Assembly (NCBI RefSeq): GCF_000025985.1
Contig: NC_003228.3
Coordinates: 3,658,001-3,722,000 of the forward strand
Reading direction: 5' to 3'
Source: Bacteroides fragilis NCTC 9343
Lineage (GTDB): Bacteria; Bacteroidota; Bacteroidia; Bacteroidales; Bacteroidaceae
DNA: 64,000 nt
Position 1 is the first letter of the stretch. Every line of letters starts with the position of its first letter. Below the pieces are notes generated by a model. It worked only from the letters and a program-made list of their open reading frames with translations. It was not told the DNA's origin and searched no databases. The position numbers and the translations under genes were made by a program. Of this stretch, positions 44,770 through 52,592 are shown piece after piece.

Positions 44770-44803
44770 TAACTTTGCAAGCCTTCCGCTTACCGCGGAA
44801 GGC
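44770..44803 (+). promoter_or_regulatory. GHL10-2 promoter with a start-proximal hairpin
   Basis: TAACTTTG (44770-44777) is a -7 element. Just downstream, GCCTTCCGC-TTACC-GCGGAAGGC (44781-44803) makes a perfect 9-bp stem covering the likely 5' end of the RNA. The leader then contains copy 6 of the repeat. Confidence 0.5.
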
Positions 44804-44817
44804 AGTTTAGAAGACGT

Positions 44818-44943
44818 TTCACCACAGATTACACGGATTAACACAGATTCATACGAATTCATACGGATTGATACGGATTCTTTAACCGGATTCTCAATGA
44901 AATAAATTATCAATCTGTGTTAATCCGTGTAATCTGTGGTGAA
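44818..44943. repeat. Palindromic intergenic repeat, copy 6 (with internal expansion)
   Basis: The arms are TTCACCACAGATTACACGGATT and AATCCGTGTAATCTGTGGTGAA, both at full length. The left half contains a short internal duplication (ATACGAATTC, ATACGGATTG, ATACGGATTC). The element ends 19 bp before the GHL10-2 start. Confidence 0.85.
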
Positions 44944-44962
44944 CATCAAAACCATTAGATTT

Positions 44963-46483
44963 ATGAATACCATCTATAAAAGCCATAACGAATCTTTCTC
45001 AGTGAAAAAGAGAGCCGGAAGAGGAACATCCCTCCTCTTTCTTTTTCTCCTCTCCTTACTTCCGCTCCATGCGCAGACCTCCCCGAAACACGAGGTACGG
45101 GCTGCCTGGATAACTGCGGTCTACGGACTGGACTGGCCACGCACCAAAGCAACCACTCCTGCAGGTATCCGGCGACAGAAAGAAGAACTGATCGATATCC
45201 TCGACCGCTTGAAAGAGGCCAACTTCAATACGGTACTTTTCCAGACTCGTACCCGTGGTGATGTGCTTTATCGTTCGGACATCGAACCCTTCAACTCCAT
45301 ACTGACAGGAAAAACCGGAGGCGATCCCGGATACGATCCGTTGGCCTTCGCCATTGAAGAGTGCCACAAACGAGGCATGGAATGCCATGCCTGGATGGTG
45401 ACCATCCCCTTGGGAGGCAAAAAACATGTGGCCTCACTTGGCAAGCAATCGGTGACCAGGCGTGAGCGTGACATCTGCGTGCCTTACAAAAATGAATATT
45501 TCCTCAACCCCGGACATCCTGCTACCAAGGAATATTTAATGAAACTGGTACGTGAGGTAGTCAGCCGTTACGATGTGGACGGAGTGCACTTCGACTATCT
45601 CCGCTATCCGGAAAACGCCCCGCGCTTTCCGGACAGTTACGACTTCCGCCGCTACGGCAAAGGACGCACGCTGGCACAATGGCGCCGGGACAACCTGACC
45701 GACATTGTACGCTACATCTACAACGGTGTAAAAGCCATGAAGCCTTGGGTGAAGGTGAGCACCTGCCCGGTAGGAAAATACCGTGACACCTCACGCTACT
45801 CCTCTAAAGGCTGGAATGCCTTCTTCACTGTCTATCAGGATCCGCAAGGCTGGCTGGGCGAAGGCATCCAGGACCAGATCTACCCGATGATGTATTTCCG
45901 GGGCAACGGTTTTTATCCGTTTGCCCTCGACTGGCAGGAACAAAGCAACGGACGCCACATCGTCCCCGGACTCGGTATCTACTTCCTCCACCCCGACGAA
46001 GGTAACTGGACCACCGAAGAGGTGGAACGCCAAATGCACTTCATCCGCTCCAATCGGCTGGCAGGCGAAGCGCACTACCGGGTAAAGTATCTGATGGACA
46101 ACACCCAAGGGGTATACGACCTCCTGCTGGATCATTTCTATCAATATCCGGCACTACAACCGCCGATGCCGTGGATTGACAACGTCTCCCCCACCGCCCC
46201 TTCAGCATTGAAGGCTGTCTCCGCCGGCGACGGATATACCCGTCTCAACTGGAAAGCCGCTACGGACAATGACAAGCAGAATGCTCCCATGTACGTGGTC
46301 TACGCATCGGACACGTATCCGGTAGATATCACGAATCCGGAAAATATCCTCGTGCAGAATCTGCGGGATACGCACTACATATATGCTCCCATCCTCCCAT
46401 GGACAGCCAGGAAGTATTTTGCCGTCACGGCTGTGGACCGCTGTGGAAATGAAAGTAAGGCAGCTCAACAAGAAGAAAAATAA
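44963..46483 (+). CDS. Exported GHL10 (DUF187) family protein, paralogue 2
   Basis: The 506-residue protein starts at 44963; a GTG at 44936 belongs to the repeat. Its signal peptide is long and basic, with a hydrophobic core (TSLLFLFLLSLLPLHAQ). The GHL10 barrel shows HEVRAAWITAVYGLDWPR, ANFNTVLFQTRTRGDVLY, ECHKRGMECHAWMVT, DVDGVHFDYLRYP and IYPMMYFRGNGFYPFALDW. A fibronectin-like domain ends the protein (SALKAVSAGDGYTRLNWKA). It shares the fold and order of the 37.9 kb gene but has clearly diverged in the second half of the barrel. Substrate is probably a glycan, peptidoglycan-like by analogy with E. coli DigH. Confidence 0.88.
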   Translation: MNTIYKSHNESFSVKKRAGRGTSLLFLFLLSLLPLHAQTSPKHEVRAAWITAVYGLDWPRTKATTPAGIRRQKEELIDILDRLKEANFNTVLFQTRTRGDVLYRSDIEPFNSILTGKTGGDPGYDPLAFAIEECHKRGMECHAWMVTIPLGGKKHVASLGKQSVTRRERDICVPYKNEYFLNPGHPATKEYLMKLVREVVSRYDVDGVHFDYLRYPENAPRFPDSYDFRRYGKGRTLAQWRRDNLTDIVRYIYNGVKAMKPWVKVSTCPVGKYRDTSRYSSKGWNAFFTVYQDPQGWLGEGIQDQIYPMMYFRGNGFYPFALDWQEQSNGRHIVPGLGIYFLHPDEGNWTTEEVERQMHFIRSNRLAGEAHYRVKYLMDNTQGVYDLLLDHFYQYPALQPPMPWIDNVSPTAPSALKAVSAGDGYTRLNWKAATDNDKQNAPMYVVYASDTYPVDITNPENILVQNLRDTHYIYAPILPWTARKYFAVTAVDRCGNESKAAQQEEK

Positions 46484-46514
46484 CCATCTTTTCTTATTTA
46501 TATCATTAATATAG

Positions 46515-46522
46515 TATCTTTG
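46515..46522 (+). promoter_or_regulatory. Sensor kinase promoter -7 element
   Basis: TATCTTTG is found 44 bp before the sensor kinase ATG. Confidence 0.6.
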
Positions 46523-46566
46523 TGAAATAGACGAAAAACAAACCGAACAAACGAACAACACACCGA

Positions 46567-48837
46567 ATGAAAAGTATGCGGTCCATTCATTCACTCATAC
46601 GTTGCTGTATGATCTTACTGCTATTGACCTCCTGTTATTCAAAAGAAGAGCGGCGGGTATTGGTGATCCACTCTTATGAAAAGGATTACCAAGGATATGC
46701 AGAATTCAATAAACTGATAAAAAAGGAATTCGCCAAAGCTCACATTCCCGTAGAACTTACTTTCTTCTATCTGAATTGTGAAATTAACAACGAACAGCAA
46801 GAGATAGATAAGATCAATAACTTTCTCGATTCTATTTCGAAATGGAAACCTGAAGTTCTTCTTGTTAACGATGACCAGGCCACTTACTCGTTATTGGAAA
46901 CCCATCATCCGTTATTGAAGGGAATACCAATCGTATTCTCCGGAGTCAATTATCCCAATTGGGAACTGATCGGACAATACAACAACGTCACCGGGTTTCA
47001 CGACAAGATAGATTTCAGAAAGAATCTGGAAATGGTGCACAAGCTAACCGGCAAAAACCATATTTACACCATACTTGACTTTACGTTCTTAGACCGGAAA
47101 GTCCGAAACGATATTGACAACCAATTGAAATCGACGGACATCATATCCAATCTGGACTGGCATCTGGACAAAAACGACACACGGAAAGAAGCAGAAAAAG
47201 GACATATAATAATTAATGCGCTATCTGCCCGTAACCTCTCCAAGAACCAGAATAAGGATCAGACAAAAGGTGGAGACTTCATCTGGTCTATCAGTAAATA
47301 CAGTACCCTCCCTTATCTGCAGACAAAGTTTGACTACACAACGGTCACTATGGCATCTTTGTCCACCCGGCAACGCTTTACAACGATCAATGAACTTTTT
47401 GACTGCGGGCACGACTTTCTGGGCGGATACATCACCCCGATGCATATCCAGGTAGAAGAGTCCGTTCATGCGGCGGCCCGTATCCTCAATGGAGAAAACG
47501 TTGCCGACATACCCATTCAGGAAAGCGCCAAAGGATACTTCATCGACTGGAATGCCATGCAAAAAGAACATCTGGCCATCGCAGACATTCCCCATGAATA
47601 CACCATTATCAACATTCCATTCAAGACCCGGCACCCCATCGTCTGGTGGTTCGCACTATTAGGCAGCATCACCGCCATTGTCAGCCTGCTGTCGGGCATC
47701 ACTTACCTGTATTGGCGTGAAACGAAAAGGAAACGCTCCATCCTGTACGAACTGGAAGATGAGAAAGAATCGTTGGCGCTGGCAGTCGAGGGAAGCGATA
47801 CATACGCATGGCGGTTAAAGGACGATACGATGGTGTTTGAATACGCCTTTTGGAAAAACTTGGGCATGGCTCCCCATCCATTGACGATTGACGGGTTCCT
47901 GTCCTTTGTGGATGCCGACTATCTGGATACGACACAAGCCTTATTGACAAAGAACGCCACCAACGGCAAACACTTCATAAAGCTGAAATGCGACTTTAAC
48001 GGTACAGGATACCAATGGTGGGAACTTCGGTGCAGCACCATGAAGAGTGCTCTGGGCGGACAGAAAACCACCGGCCTTTTATTAAACATTGAGGACTACA
48101 AGAAACGGGAACAGGAATTGATCGAGGCCCGTAAAATGGCGGAAAAGGCGGAACTTAAAGAATCCTTCCTGGCCAACATAAGCCACGAAATACGTACACC
48201 GCTAAATGCCATTGTCGGATTCTCCACCCTGCTTGCCTCTCCGGATGATACGGACATCACCCCCGAAGAGAAGGAACAGTATATAGATACCATCAACCGC
48301 AACAGCGAGTTGTTGCTGAAACTGATTAACGATATATTGGAACTTTCGCGCATCGAGTCCGGATATATGTCATTCGACTGTGATGACTATCCGCTGGATG
48401 CCCTTATCAGGGATACTTATCAGACACATAAGATTCTGATTCCCGGACAGCTCCACTTCCTGTTGGAAGAAGGCGAAAAGGGCTTGATCGTACACGTCGA
48501 CAAAAACCGGCTGGTTCAGGTGATCACCAACTTCCTGAACAATGCCTCCAAATTTACCCGGGAAGGCTCCATCAAACTGGGATGGAGCTACATGCCGCAA
48601 ACCGAAGAAGTGGAGATCTATGTAGAGGACACCGGAATCGGTATCCCGCAGTCCGAACAAAAGATGATATTCGGCCGATTCTACAAACAGAACGAGTTTG
48701 CGCAAGGAACCGGCCTGGGACTCTCTATCTGCAAACTGATCATAGAAAAACTTCAGGGAAGGCTATCATTACGGTCCGAAGCAGGCACGGGAAGCCGCTT
48801 CTCCATTTTCTTTTCTTGCAAAAAGCAACCTATATAA
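46567..48837 (+). CDS. Orphan membrane sensor histidine kinase with ABC-substrate-binding-like sensor
   Basis: The 756-residue protein has an N-terminal signal/lipobox-like segment (LLLLTSC), then a periplasmic domain (about 25-350) starting RRVLVIHSYEKDYQGYAEF. This resembles ABC_sub_bind-type sensors. A membrane helix (about 357-380), a PAS-like region (about 400-510) and a kinase follow: phospho-acceptor H540 in LANISHEIRTPLNAIVG, VEDTGIGIP and GTGLGLSICKLI. There is no receiver or DNA-binding domain, and no response regulator gene is adjacent, so its partner lies elsewhere. It converges with the next gene with only 4 bp between stop codons. The ligand is unknown. Confidence 0.9.
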   Translation: MKSMRSIHSLIRCCMILLLLTSCYSKEERRVLVIHSYEKDYQGYAEFNKLIKKEFAKAHIPVELTFFYLNCEINNEQQEIDKINNFLDSISKWKPEVLLVNDDQATYSLLETHHPLLKGIPIVFSGVNYPNWELIGQYNNVTGFHDKIDFRKNLEMVHKLTGKNHIYTILDFTFLDRKVRNDIDNQLKSTDIISNLDWHLDKNDTRKEAEKGHIIINALSARNLSKNQNKDQTKGGDFIWSISKYSTLPYLQTKFDYTTVTMASLSTRQRFTTINELFDCGHDFLGGYITPMHIQVEESVHAAARILNGENVADIPIQESAKGYFIDWNAMQKEHLAIADIPHEYTIINIPFKTRHPIVWWFALLGSITAIVSLLSGITYLYWRETKRKRSILYELEDEKESLALAVEGSDTYAWRLKDDTMVFEYAFWKNLGMAPHPLTIDGFLSFVDADYLDTTQALLTKNATNGKHFIKLKCDFNGTGYQWWELRCSTMKSALGGQKTTGLLLNIEDYKKREQELIEARKMAEKAELKESFLANISHEIRTPLNAIVGFSTLLASPDDTDITPEEKEQYIDTINRNSELLLKLINDILELSRIESGYMSFDCDDYPLDALIRDTYQTHKILIPGQLHFLLEEGEKGLIVHVDKNRLVQVITNFLNNASKFTREGSIKLGWSYMPQTEEVEIYVEDTGIGIPQSEQKMIFGRFYKQNEFAQGTGLGLSICKLIIEKLQGRLSLRSEAGTGSRFSIFFSCKKQPI

Positions 48838-48841
48838 AACT

Positions 48842-50029
48842 TTATCCGCCGGTTTCCACCAAGATATAAGCCCGATAGCGGCTCGACTTCCGGACAGGCA
48901 CCAATGGCAGATAGCCTTTCACCACCCGTCCGTTTCGGGTGTGCAACGGATGCGCAACCTTCATTGCATCATGCTCCTGCAATGCTTGCCCGTCAGACGG
49001 ATGATAAGAGATACGAAACGTTCCGCCAGCCCCGGGTCGTACATAACGATCGTATAGCATCCGCGACACAAGCCCCATATTCATCCGCAGGTTGATCTCC
49101 ACACAAGGATGGATGCGAAACTCCGGAAGGAGAGCGAACCGGCAAATCATCATATCTACTCCCAGATAACCGGCATACTCCGTCTCCAAAGAGACGGACA
49201 ACCGTCTTTGCAACTCCTCCCGAAGCCGGTGTAAAGCCGCCACAGACACATAAGCCGACAATCTTCGTTCAATCTCCGCATCAGGCAACAACCGGTTTCC
49301 TTCGTAAGCCCCACCGGCATTGGTACGGAACAAAGAGTATCCGGCAAAAATAATCCGCCCCTTTCCGTCCGAATAAAACTCCATGGCAAAATCTTCTACC
49401 TTATTATATATAGGTTCACCGACAACTCCCCCCTGCTGCTCTATAACCCGGGCACACCAACGCTCTATCAGAGGAGTGAACGCTCCCTTGCACCAGTTCA
49501 GCCCTTTACCGCTTCCGGACAAGGGGGCTTTGAGCAGACAGCGTTCCAGACTCTCTACAAATGCCCGGCAGTCGGACAAAGCAGTCAGGTAGCAAGACTC
49601 TCCACAAAACACTTCATCCACTTGCAGACCGGGCAACAACTGTACGGCTTGCAAACGATGGGACAGATCGCGCAACCGTCCTATATCCTCCATCGAAGGT
49701 AGCGCAGCATCGGGTACTCCCAATGAAAGCAGACGTTTCCGGAGTGCCGGATTCCATCCCCAGGGAACCACCGAACGGACTTCCGAAAAATCTTCGGCCT
49801 GGGTTCTCAATGATGCGGGAAGCGGAAATAAGTCGAGCATCTCTTCCAGAAAAGACTGATTATAGGCAGACGGAGCAAGCACACTGCACGGCCCGTCCGC
49901 AAACCATACGGGAAGCAATGCCAACTCTTCCGCCATTCTGCGGGCGGAGGCAGGCGGCATATAATTGACTTCGCCACTGGCAAGAGCCAGATCCTGATCA
50001 GGATTAAACAAGTAAAGCAGATTCGTCAT
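48842..50029 (-). CDS. Uncharacterised ATP-grasp-like protein
   Basis: The ATG at 50029 (MTNLLYLFNPDQDLALASGE) gives 395 residues; in-frame ATG and TTG codons 6-9 bp upstream are alternatives. I do not recognise a named family. Several parts look like an ATP-grasp fold: LLKAPLSGSGKGLNWCKG (nucleotide-binding strand and loop), EDFAMEFYSDGKGRIIFAGYSLF, a GGAYEGNRLL turn, YLGVDMMICRF and the metal-site strand HPCVEINLRMNMG. The N-terminal NPDQDLALASGEVNYMPP may be a substrate or pre-ATP domain. ATP-grasp enzymes join a carboxylate to an amine or thiol. No signal peptide or biosynthetic neighbours are visible, so the substrate is open. Cytoplasmic. Confidence 0.6.
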   Translation of the reverse strand: MTNLLYLFNPDQDLALASGEVNYMPPASARRMAEELALLPVWFADGPCSVLAPSAYNQSFLEEMLDLFPLPASLRTQAEDFSEVRSVVPWGWNPALRKRLLSLGVPDAALPSMEDIGRLRDLSHRLQAVQLLPGLQVDEVFCGESCYLTALSDCRAFVESLERCLLKAPLSGSGKGLNWCKGAFTPLIERWCARVIEQQGGVVGEPIYNKVEDFAMEFYSDGKGRIIFAGYSLFRTNAGGAYEGNRLLPDAEIERRLSAYVSVAALHRLREELQRRLSVSLETEYAGYLGVDMMICRFALLPEFRIHPCVEINLRMNMGLVSRMLYDRYVRPGAGGTFRISYHPSDGQALQEHDAMKVAHPLHTRNGRVVKGYLPLVPVRKSSRYRAYILVETGG

Positions 50030-50262
50030 TAGCATCAATTAATTAAACAGGGTTCATCCGGACGCAGGAACTTGTGCGAGTGATGGCAGCGAACAGTTAC
50101 GTGTTTTTTCACCCTAAGATATATCCATGCCCGGGGACAGAAACCATCATTTAATTCCTTAAATGCACCGTCTCCTGTCCTTTTGTTTCCATTTCCGGTT
50201 TTTCACTTACAAGCCCTTTGCTATCCAAGAAACAACCAGCGTTAAAGCCGGTAAGTTTCCTG

Positions 50263-50270
50263 CAAATATA
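50263..50270 (-). promoter_or_regulatory. Candidate -7 element for the ATP-grasp-like gene
   Basis: CAAATATA on the plus strand reads TATATTTG on the coding strand. It would give a leader of about 220 bases. A 22-bp tandem repeat lies just upstream of it (higher coordinates). Confidence 0.35.
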
Positions 50271-50302
50271 TGCACAAAAACGCATATAAAACCGGGAAAC
50301 AG

Positions 50303-50408
50303 GTCACTTTATGCGGGGCAAACCGTCACTTTCCGCCGGACAAAGCCTTCACTTCCCCCGGGTAAAGCCTTCACTTCTTCGGGGCAAAGCCTTCATATCT
50401 CCCGGAGT
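50303..50408. repeat. Degenerate 22-bp tandem repeat, about five units
   Basis: Units begin at 50303, 50325, 50348, 50370 and 50392. The clearest are TTCACTTCCCCCGGGTAAAGCC and TTCACTTCTTCGGGGCAAAGCC; the others vary around CACTT, CCGG and CAAAGCC. The stretch is richer in GC than its flanks. The rest of the 760-bp gap (50030-50798) holds two -7 elements and no convincing gene. Confidence 0.8.
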
Positions 50409-50552
50409 GACGATTGACAGCCCGTCAACAAAGGCTCTTTTCCCTTTCTCCGTCTCTATTTGCTCTCTCCGGAGCAAACATTTCGAACTGACAAAAGAAA
50501 CCCTTTTTCAAATAAATACCGGCAGAAACTACCGAAAACAAAAAACAATATT

Positions 50553-50560
50553 TATATTTG
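50553..50560 (+). promoter_or_regulatory. Orphan -7 element
   Basis: TATATTTG is present, but only a 14-codon ATG frame (starting near 50609) and a frame of about 50 codons lacking an ATG follow before the ATPase gene. It may be an additional promoter for that gene. Confidence 0.35.
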
Positions 50561-50742
50561 CAAGCAAACACTGAAGTAGACAAGCAAAATCACAATTGCC
50601 CGATTGAAATGGCTGCGTTTTTTCAGAAGCAGCTTGCCATTGCCCCGAAATAACGCCCCTGCCACCTATCAGGAATACCGTTTTGACAAAGTGAAGCAAA
50701 AGATAAACTTGCTAAACGAAACCACAATTTTGCTATCTCTAC

Positions 50743-50773
50743 TTTGCAATCTCTAAAAAAAGGCTTATATTTG
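50743..50773 (+). promoter_or_regulatory. AAA ATPase gene promoter
   Basis: TTTG (50743-50746), a 19-bp spacer and TATATTTG (50766-50773) form a full consensus promoter 25 bp before the ATG. Confidence 0.8.
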
Positions 50774-50798
50774 CCCCCCGAAAAACCCAAGATAAGAG

Positions 50799-51977
50799 AT
50801 GGAAACATTCTACCGCACACATGCCTACCTTGTTGAGCACACCAATGCCCCGGTCCGCCGCGACCTGATGGACGAAATAAACTGGAGTGACCGCTTGATT
50901 GGTATCAAAGGAACACGTGGCGTGGGAAAAACCACTTTCCTGCTTCAATACGCCAAGGAGAAGTTCGGAACCGACCGTTCGTGCCTCTTTATCAACATGA
51001 ACAACTTCTACTTCTCCGGACACAGCATTGTCGATTTCGCCAATGAATTTCAGAAACGCGGTGGGAAGGTTCTGCTGATCGACCAAGTATTCAAGCACCC
51101 CGATTGGAGCCGCGAGCTACGTATGTGCTACGACCGTTTCCCCAACCTGAAGATTGTATTCACCGGTTCGTCCGTCATGCGGCTCAAAGAAGAAAACCTG
51201 GAATTGCGTGACATCGTGAAGAGCTACAACCTCCGCGGTTTTTCGTTCCGCGAATTTCTGAACCTGCAAACAGGGATGAAATTCCGTCACTACACACTCG
51301 AAGAGATATTGAGCAGCCACGAACAGATAGCCAAAGGGGTGCTTTCCAAAGTCCGCCCTCTGGATTATTTTCAAGACTACCTCCATCACGGCTTCTACCC
51401 CTTCTTCCTCGAGAAACGCAATTTCTCTGAGAATCTGCTCAAGACCATGAACATGATGGTAGAAGTAGATATCCTGCTTATCAAACAAATTGAGCTAAAA
51501 TATCTCTCGAAGATAAAAAAATTATTATATTTGTTGGCTGTAGACGGGCCAAAGGCTCCGAACGTAAGCCAACTGGCAAGCGACATACAGACATCACGCG
51601 CCACGGTGATGAACTACATCAAGTATCTGGCCGATGCACGGCTGATCAACCTGGTCTATCCCAAAGGGGAAGAGTTTCCTAAAAAGCCCTCGAAGATTAT
51701 GCTGCACAACCCTAACCTGATGTACTCCATCTACCCCGTAAAGGTGGAAGAACAGGATGTGCTGGACACTTTCTTTGTAAACACGATGTGGAAAGACCAC
51801 AAAGTGCACAAGGGTGACAAGAACACCTCGTTCATGGTTGACGAAGTGATGCCGTTCAAAATATGCTGCGAAGGAGCAAAAATTAAGAATAACCCCGGAG
51901 TGACGTATGCTTTGCACAAGGCAGAAATAGGTCGTGGCAATCAGATACCACTCTGGATGTTCGGCTTTTTATATTAA
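50799..51977 (+). CDS. AAA-family ATPase (AAA_14/DUF4143-like) with Q in Walker B
   Basis: The 392-residue cytoplasmic protein carries Walker A GTRGVGKTTFL with K44 and a Walker B strand, KVLLIDQVFKHPDWSREL, where D95 is followed by Q96 instead of the usual Glu. Sensor-like VFTGSSVMRL and the arginine-rich LRGFSFREFL follow. The C-terminal part has a winged-helix-like segment (NVSQLASDIQTSRATVMNYIKYL) and a nuclease-like or DUF4143 end. Such ATPases are common in Bacteroides as free-standing genes without assigned function. Q96 would be expected to slow ATP hydrolysis, unless it is normal for this subgroup. The next gene begins 18 bp downstream. Confidence 0.8.
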   Translation: METFYRTHAYLVEHTNAPVRRDLMDEINWSDRLIGIKGTRGVGKTTFLLQYAKEKFGTDRSCLFINMNNFYFSGHSIVDFANEFQKRGGKVLLIDQVFKHPDWSRELRMCYDRFPNLKIVFTGSSVMRLKEENLELRDIVKSYNLRGFSFREFLNLQTGMKFRHYTLEEILSSHEQIAKGVLSKVRPLDYFQDYLHHGFYPFFLEKRNFSENLLKTMNMMVEVDILLIKQIELKYLSKIKKLLYLLAVDGPKAPNVSQLASDIQTSRATVMNYIKYLADARLINLVYPKGEEFPKKPSKIMLHNPNLMYSIYPVKVEEQDVLDTFFVNTMWKDHKVHKGDKNTSFMVDEVMPFKICCEGAKIKNNPGVTYALHKAEIGRGNQIPLWMFGFLY

Positions 51978-51995
51978 CATCAAATCTTGAACATT

Positions 51996-52556
51996 ATGGA
52001 TTACGAGAAGCTTGAACAACTAAAACGCCTCCACGACAGCGGAGCGTTGAACGATGAAGAGTTCGAAAAAGAAAAGAAAAAGATATTGGACGAAGAAGCT
52101 ACGGCTAAACCTACAGCCGTACTTCCTATGGGACTGACGGAAAATGCTTATCTGGCACTGATGAATTTCGCCATGTTCATACCATACGTAGGCTGGATTG
52201 CCCCTATTGTATTCTGGATCATGGGTAAAGAGAATTCTATACTCGTCAATCGCCAAGGCAAATACATTCTGAACTGGTACATCAGTTGGTTCCTGTACGG
52301 CATCGCGCTGACAGTACTTTTTGTAATATTCATGTTCAGCGGAATCTTATCCATAAACGACATGGATTACGCAAATGATCAGACTTCTCCGTTAGCAGTT
52401 CTGCTGGGTATATTCGGCGGAGGTGCCGGAATCTTGCTCCTCTTGATACTTGGAATAGGCTGTTTTCTTTGTCTGCTGTTCCCCATCATCGGAGGTATCA
52501 AAGGACTGAACGGAAAAACATGGAAGTATCCGCTTTCCATACCGTTTTTGAAATAA
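51996..52556 (+). CDS. SHOCT/DUF4870-like membrane protein
   Basis: The ATG at 51996 (MDYEKLEQLKRLHDSG) gives 186 residues; a TTG nine bases upstream is less likely. Residues 2-35 (LEQLKRLHDSGALNDEEFEKEKKKIL) are a SHOCT motif, a short helical oligomerisation segment. The rest resembles DUF4870 (Tic20-like): about four membrane segments with LVNRQGKYILNWYISWFLYG and IIGGIKGLNGKTWKYPLSI. It sits 18 bp after the ATPase and 36 bp before nifJ. The fusion is widespread in bacteria with no known role. Confidence 0.8.
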   Translation: MDYEKLEQLKRLHDSGALNDEEFEKEKKKILDEEATAKPTAVLPMGLTENAYLALMNFAMFIPYVGWIAPIVFWIMGKENSILVNRQGKYILNWYISWFLYGIALTVLFVIFMFSGILSINDMDYANDQTSPLAVLLGIFGGGAGILLLLILGIGCFLCLLFPIIGGIKGLNGKTWKYPLSIPFLK

Positions 52557-52592
52557 ACAAATAAATTACTTACTTAAATATTATTTTTAGTT

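Noticed and set aside
44818..44943. Considered as CRISPR or tRNA-like repeat
   Set aside because: It is a single palindrome with internal duplications, without regularly spaced identical repeats and spacers, and without a cloverleaf.
50163..50574. Two short frames over the tandem repeat encoding GKPSLSAGQ-like repeats
   Set aside because: No ribosome-binding context, no promoter in the right place, and the peptide repetition follows from the DNA repeat.
50595..50757. Possible decayed gene before the AAA ATPase (a frame of about 50 codons without ATG, and a 14-codon ATG frame)
   Set aside because: I could not match it to any family, and it lacks a proper start; too little to call a pseudogene.
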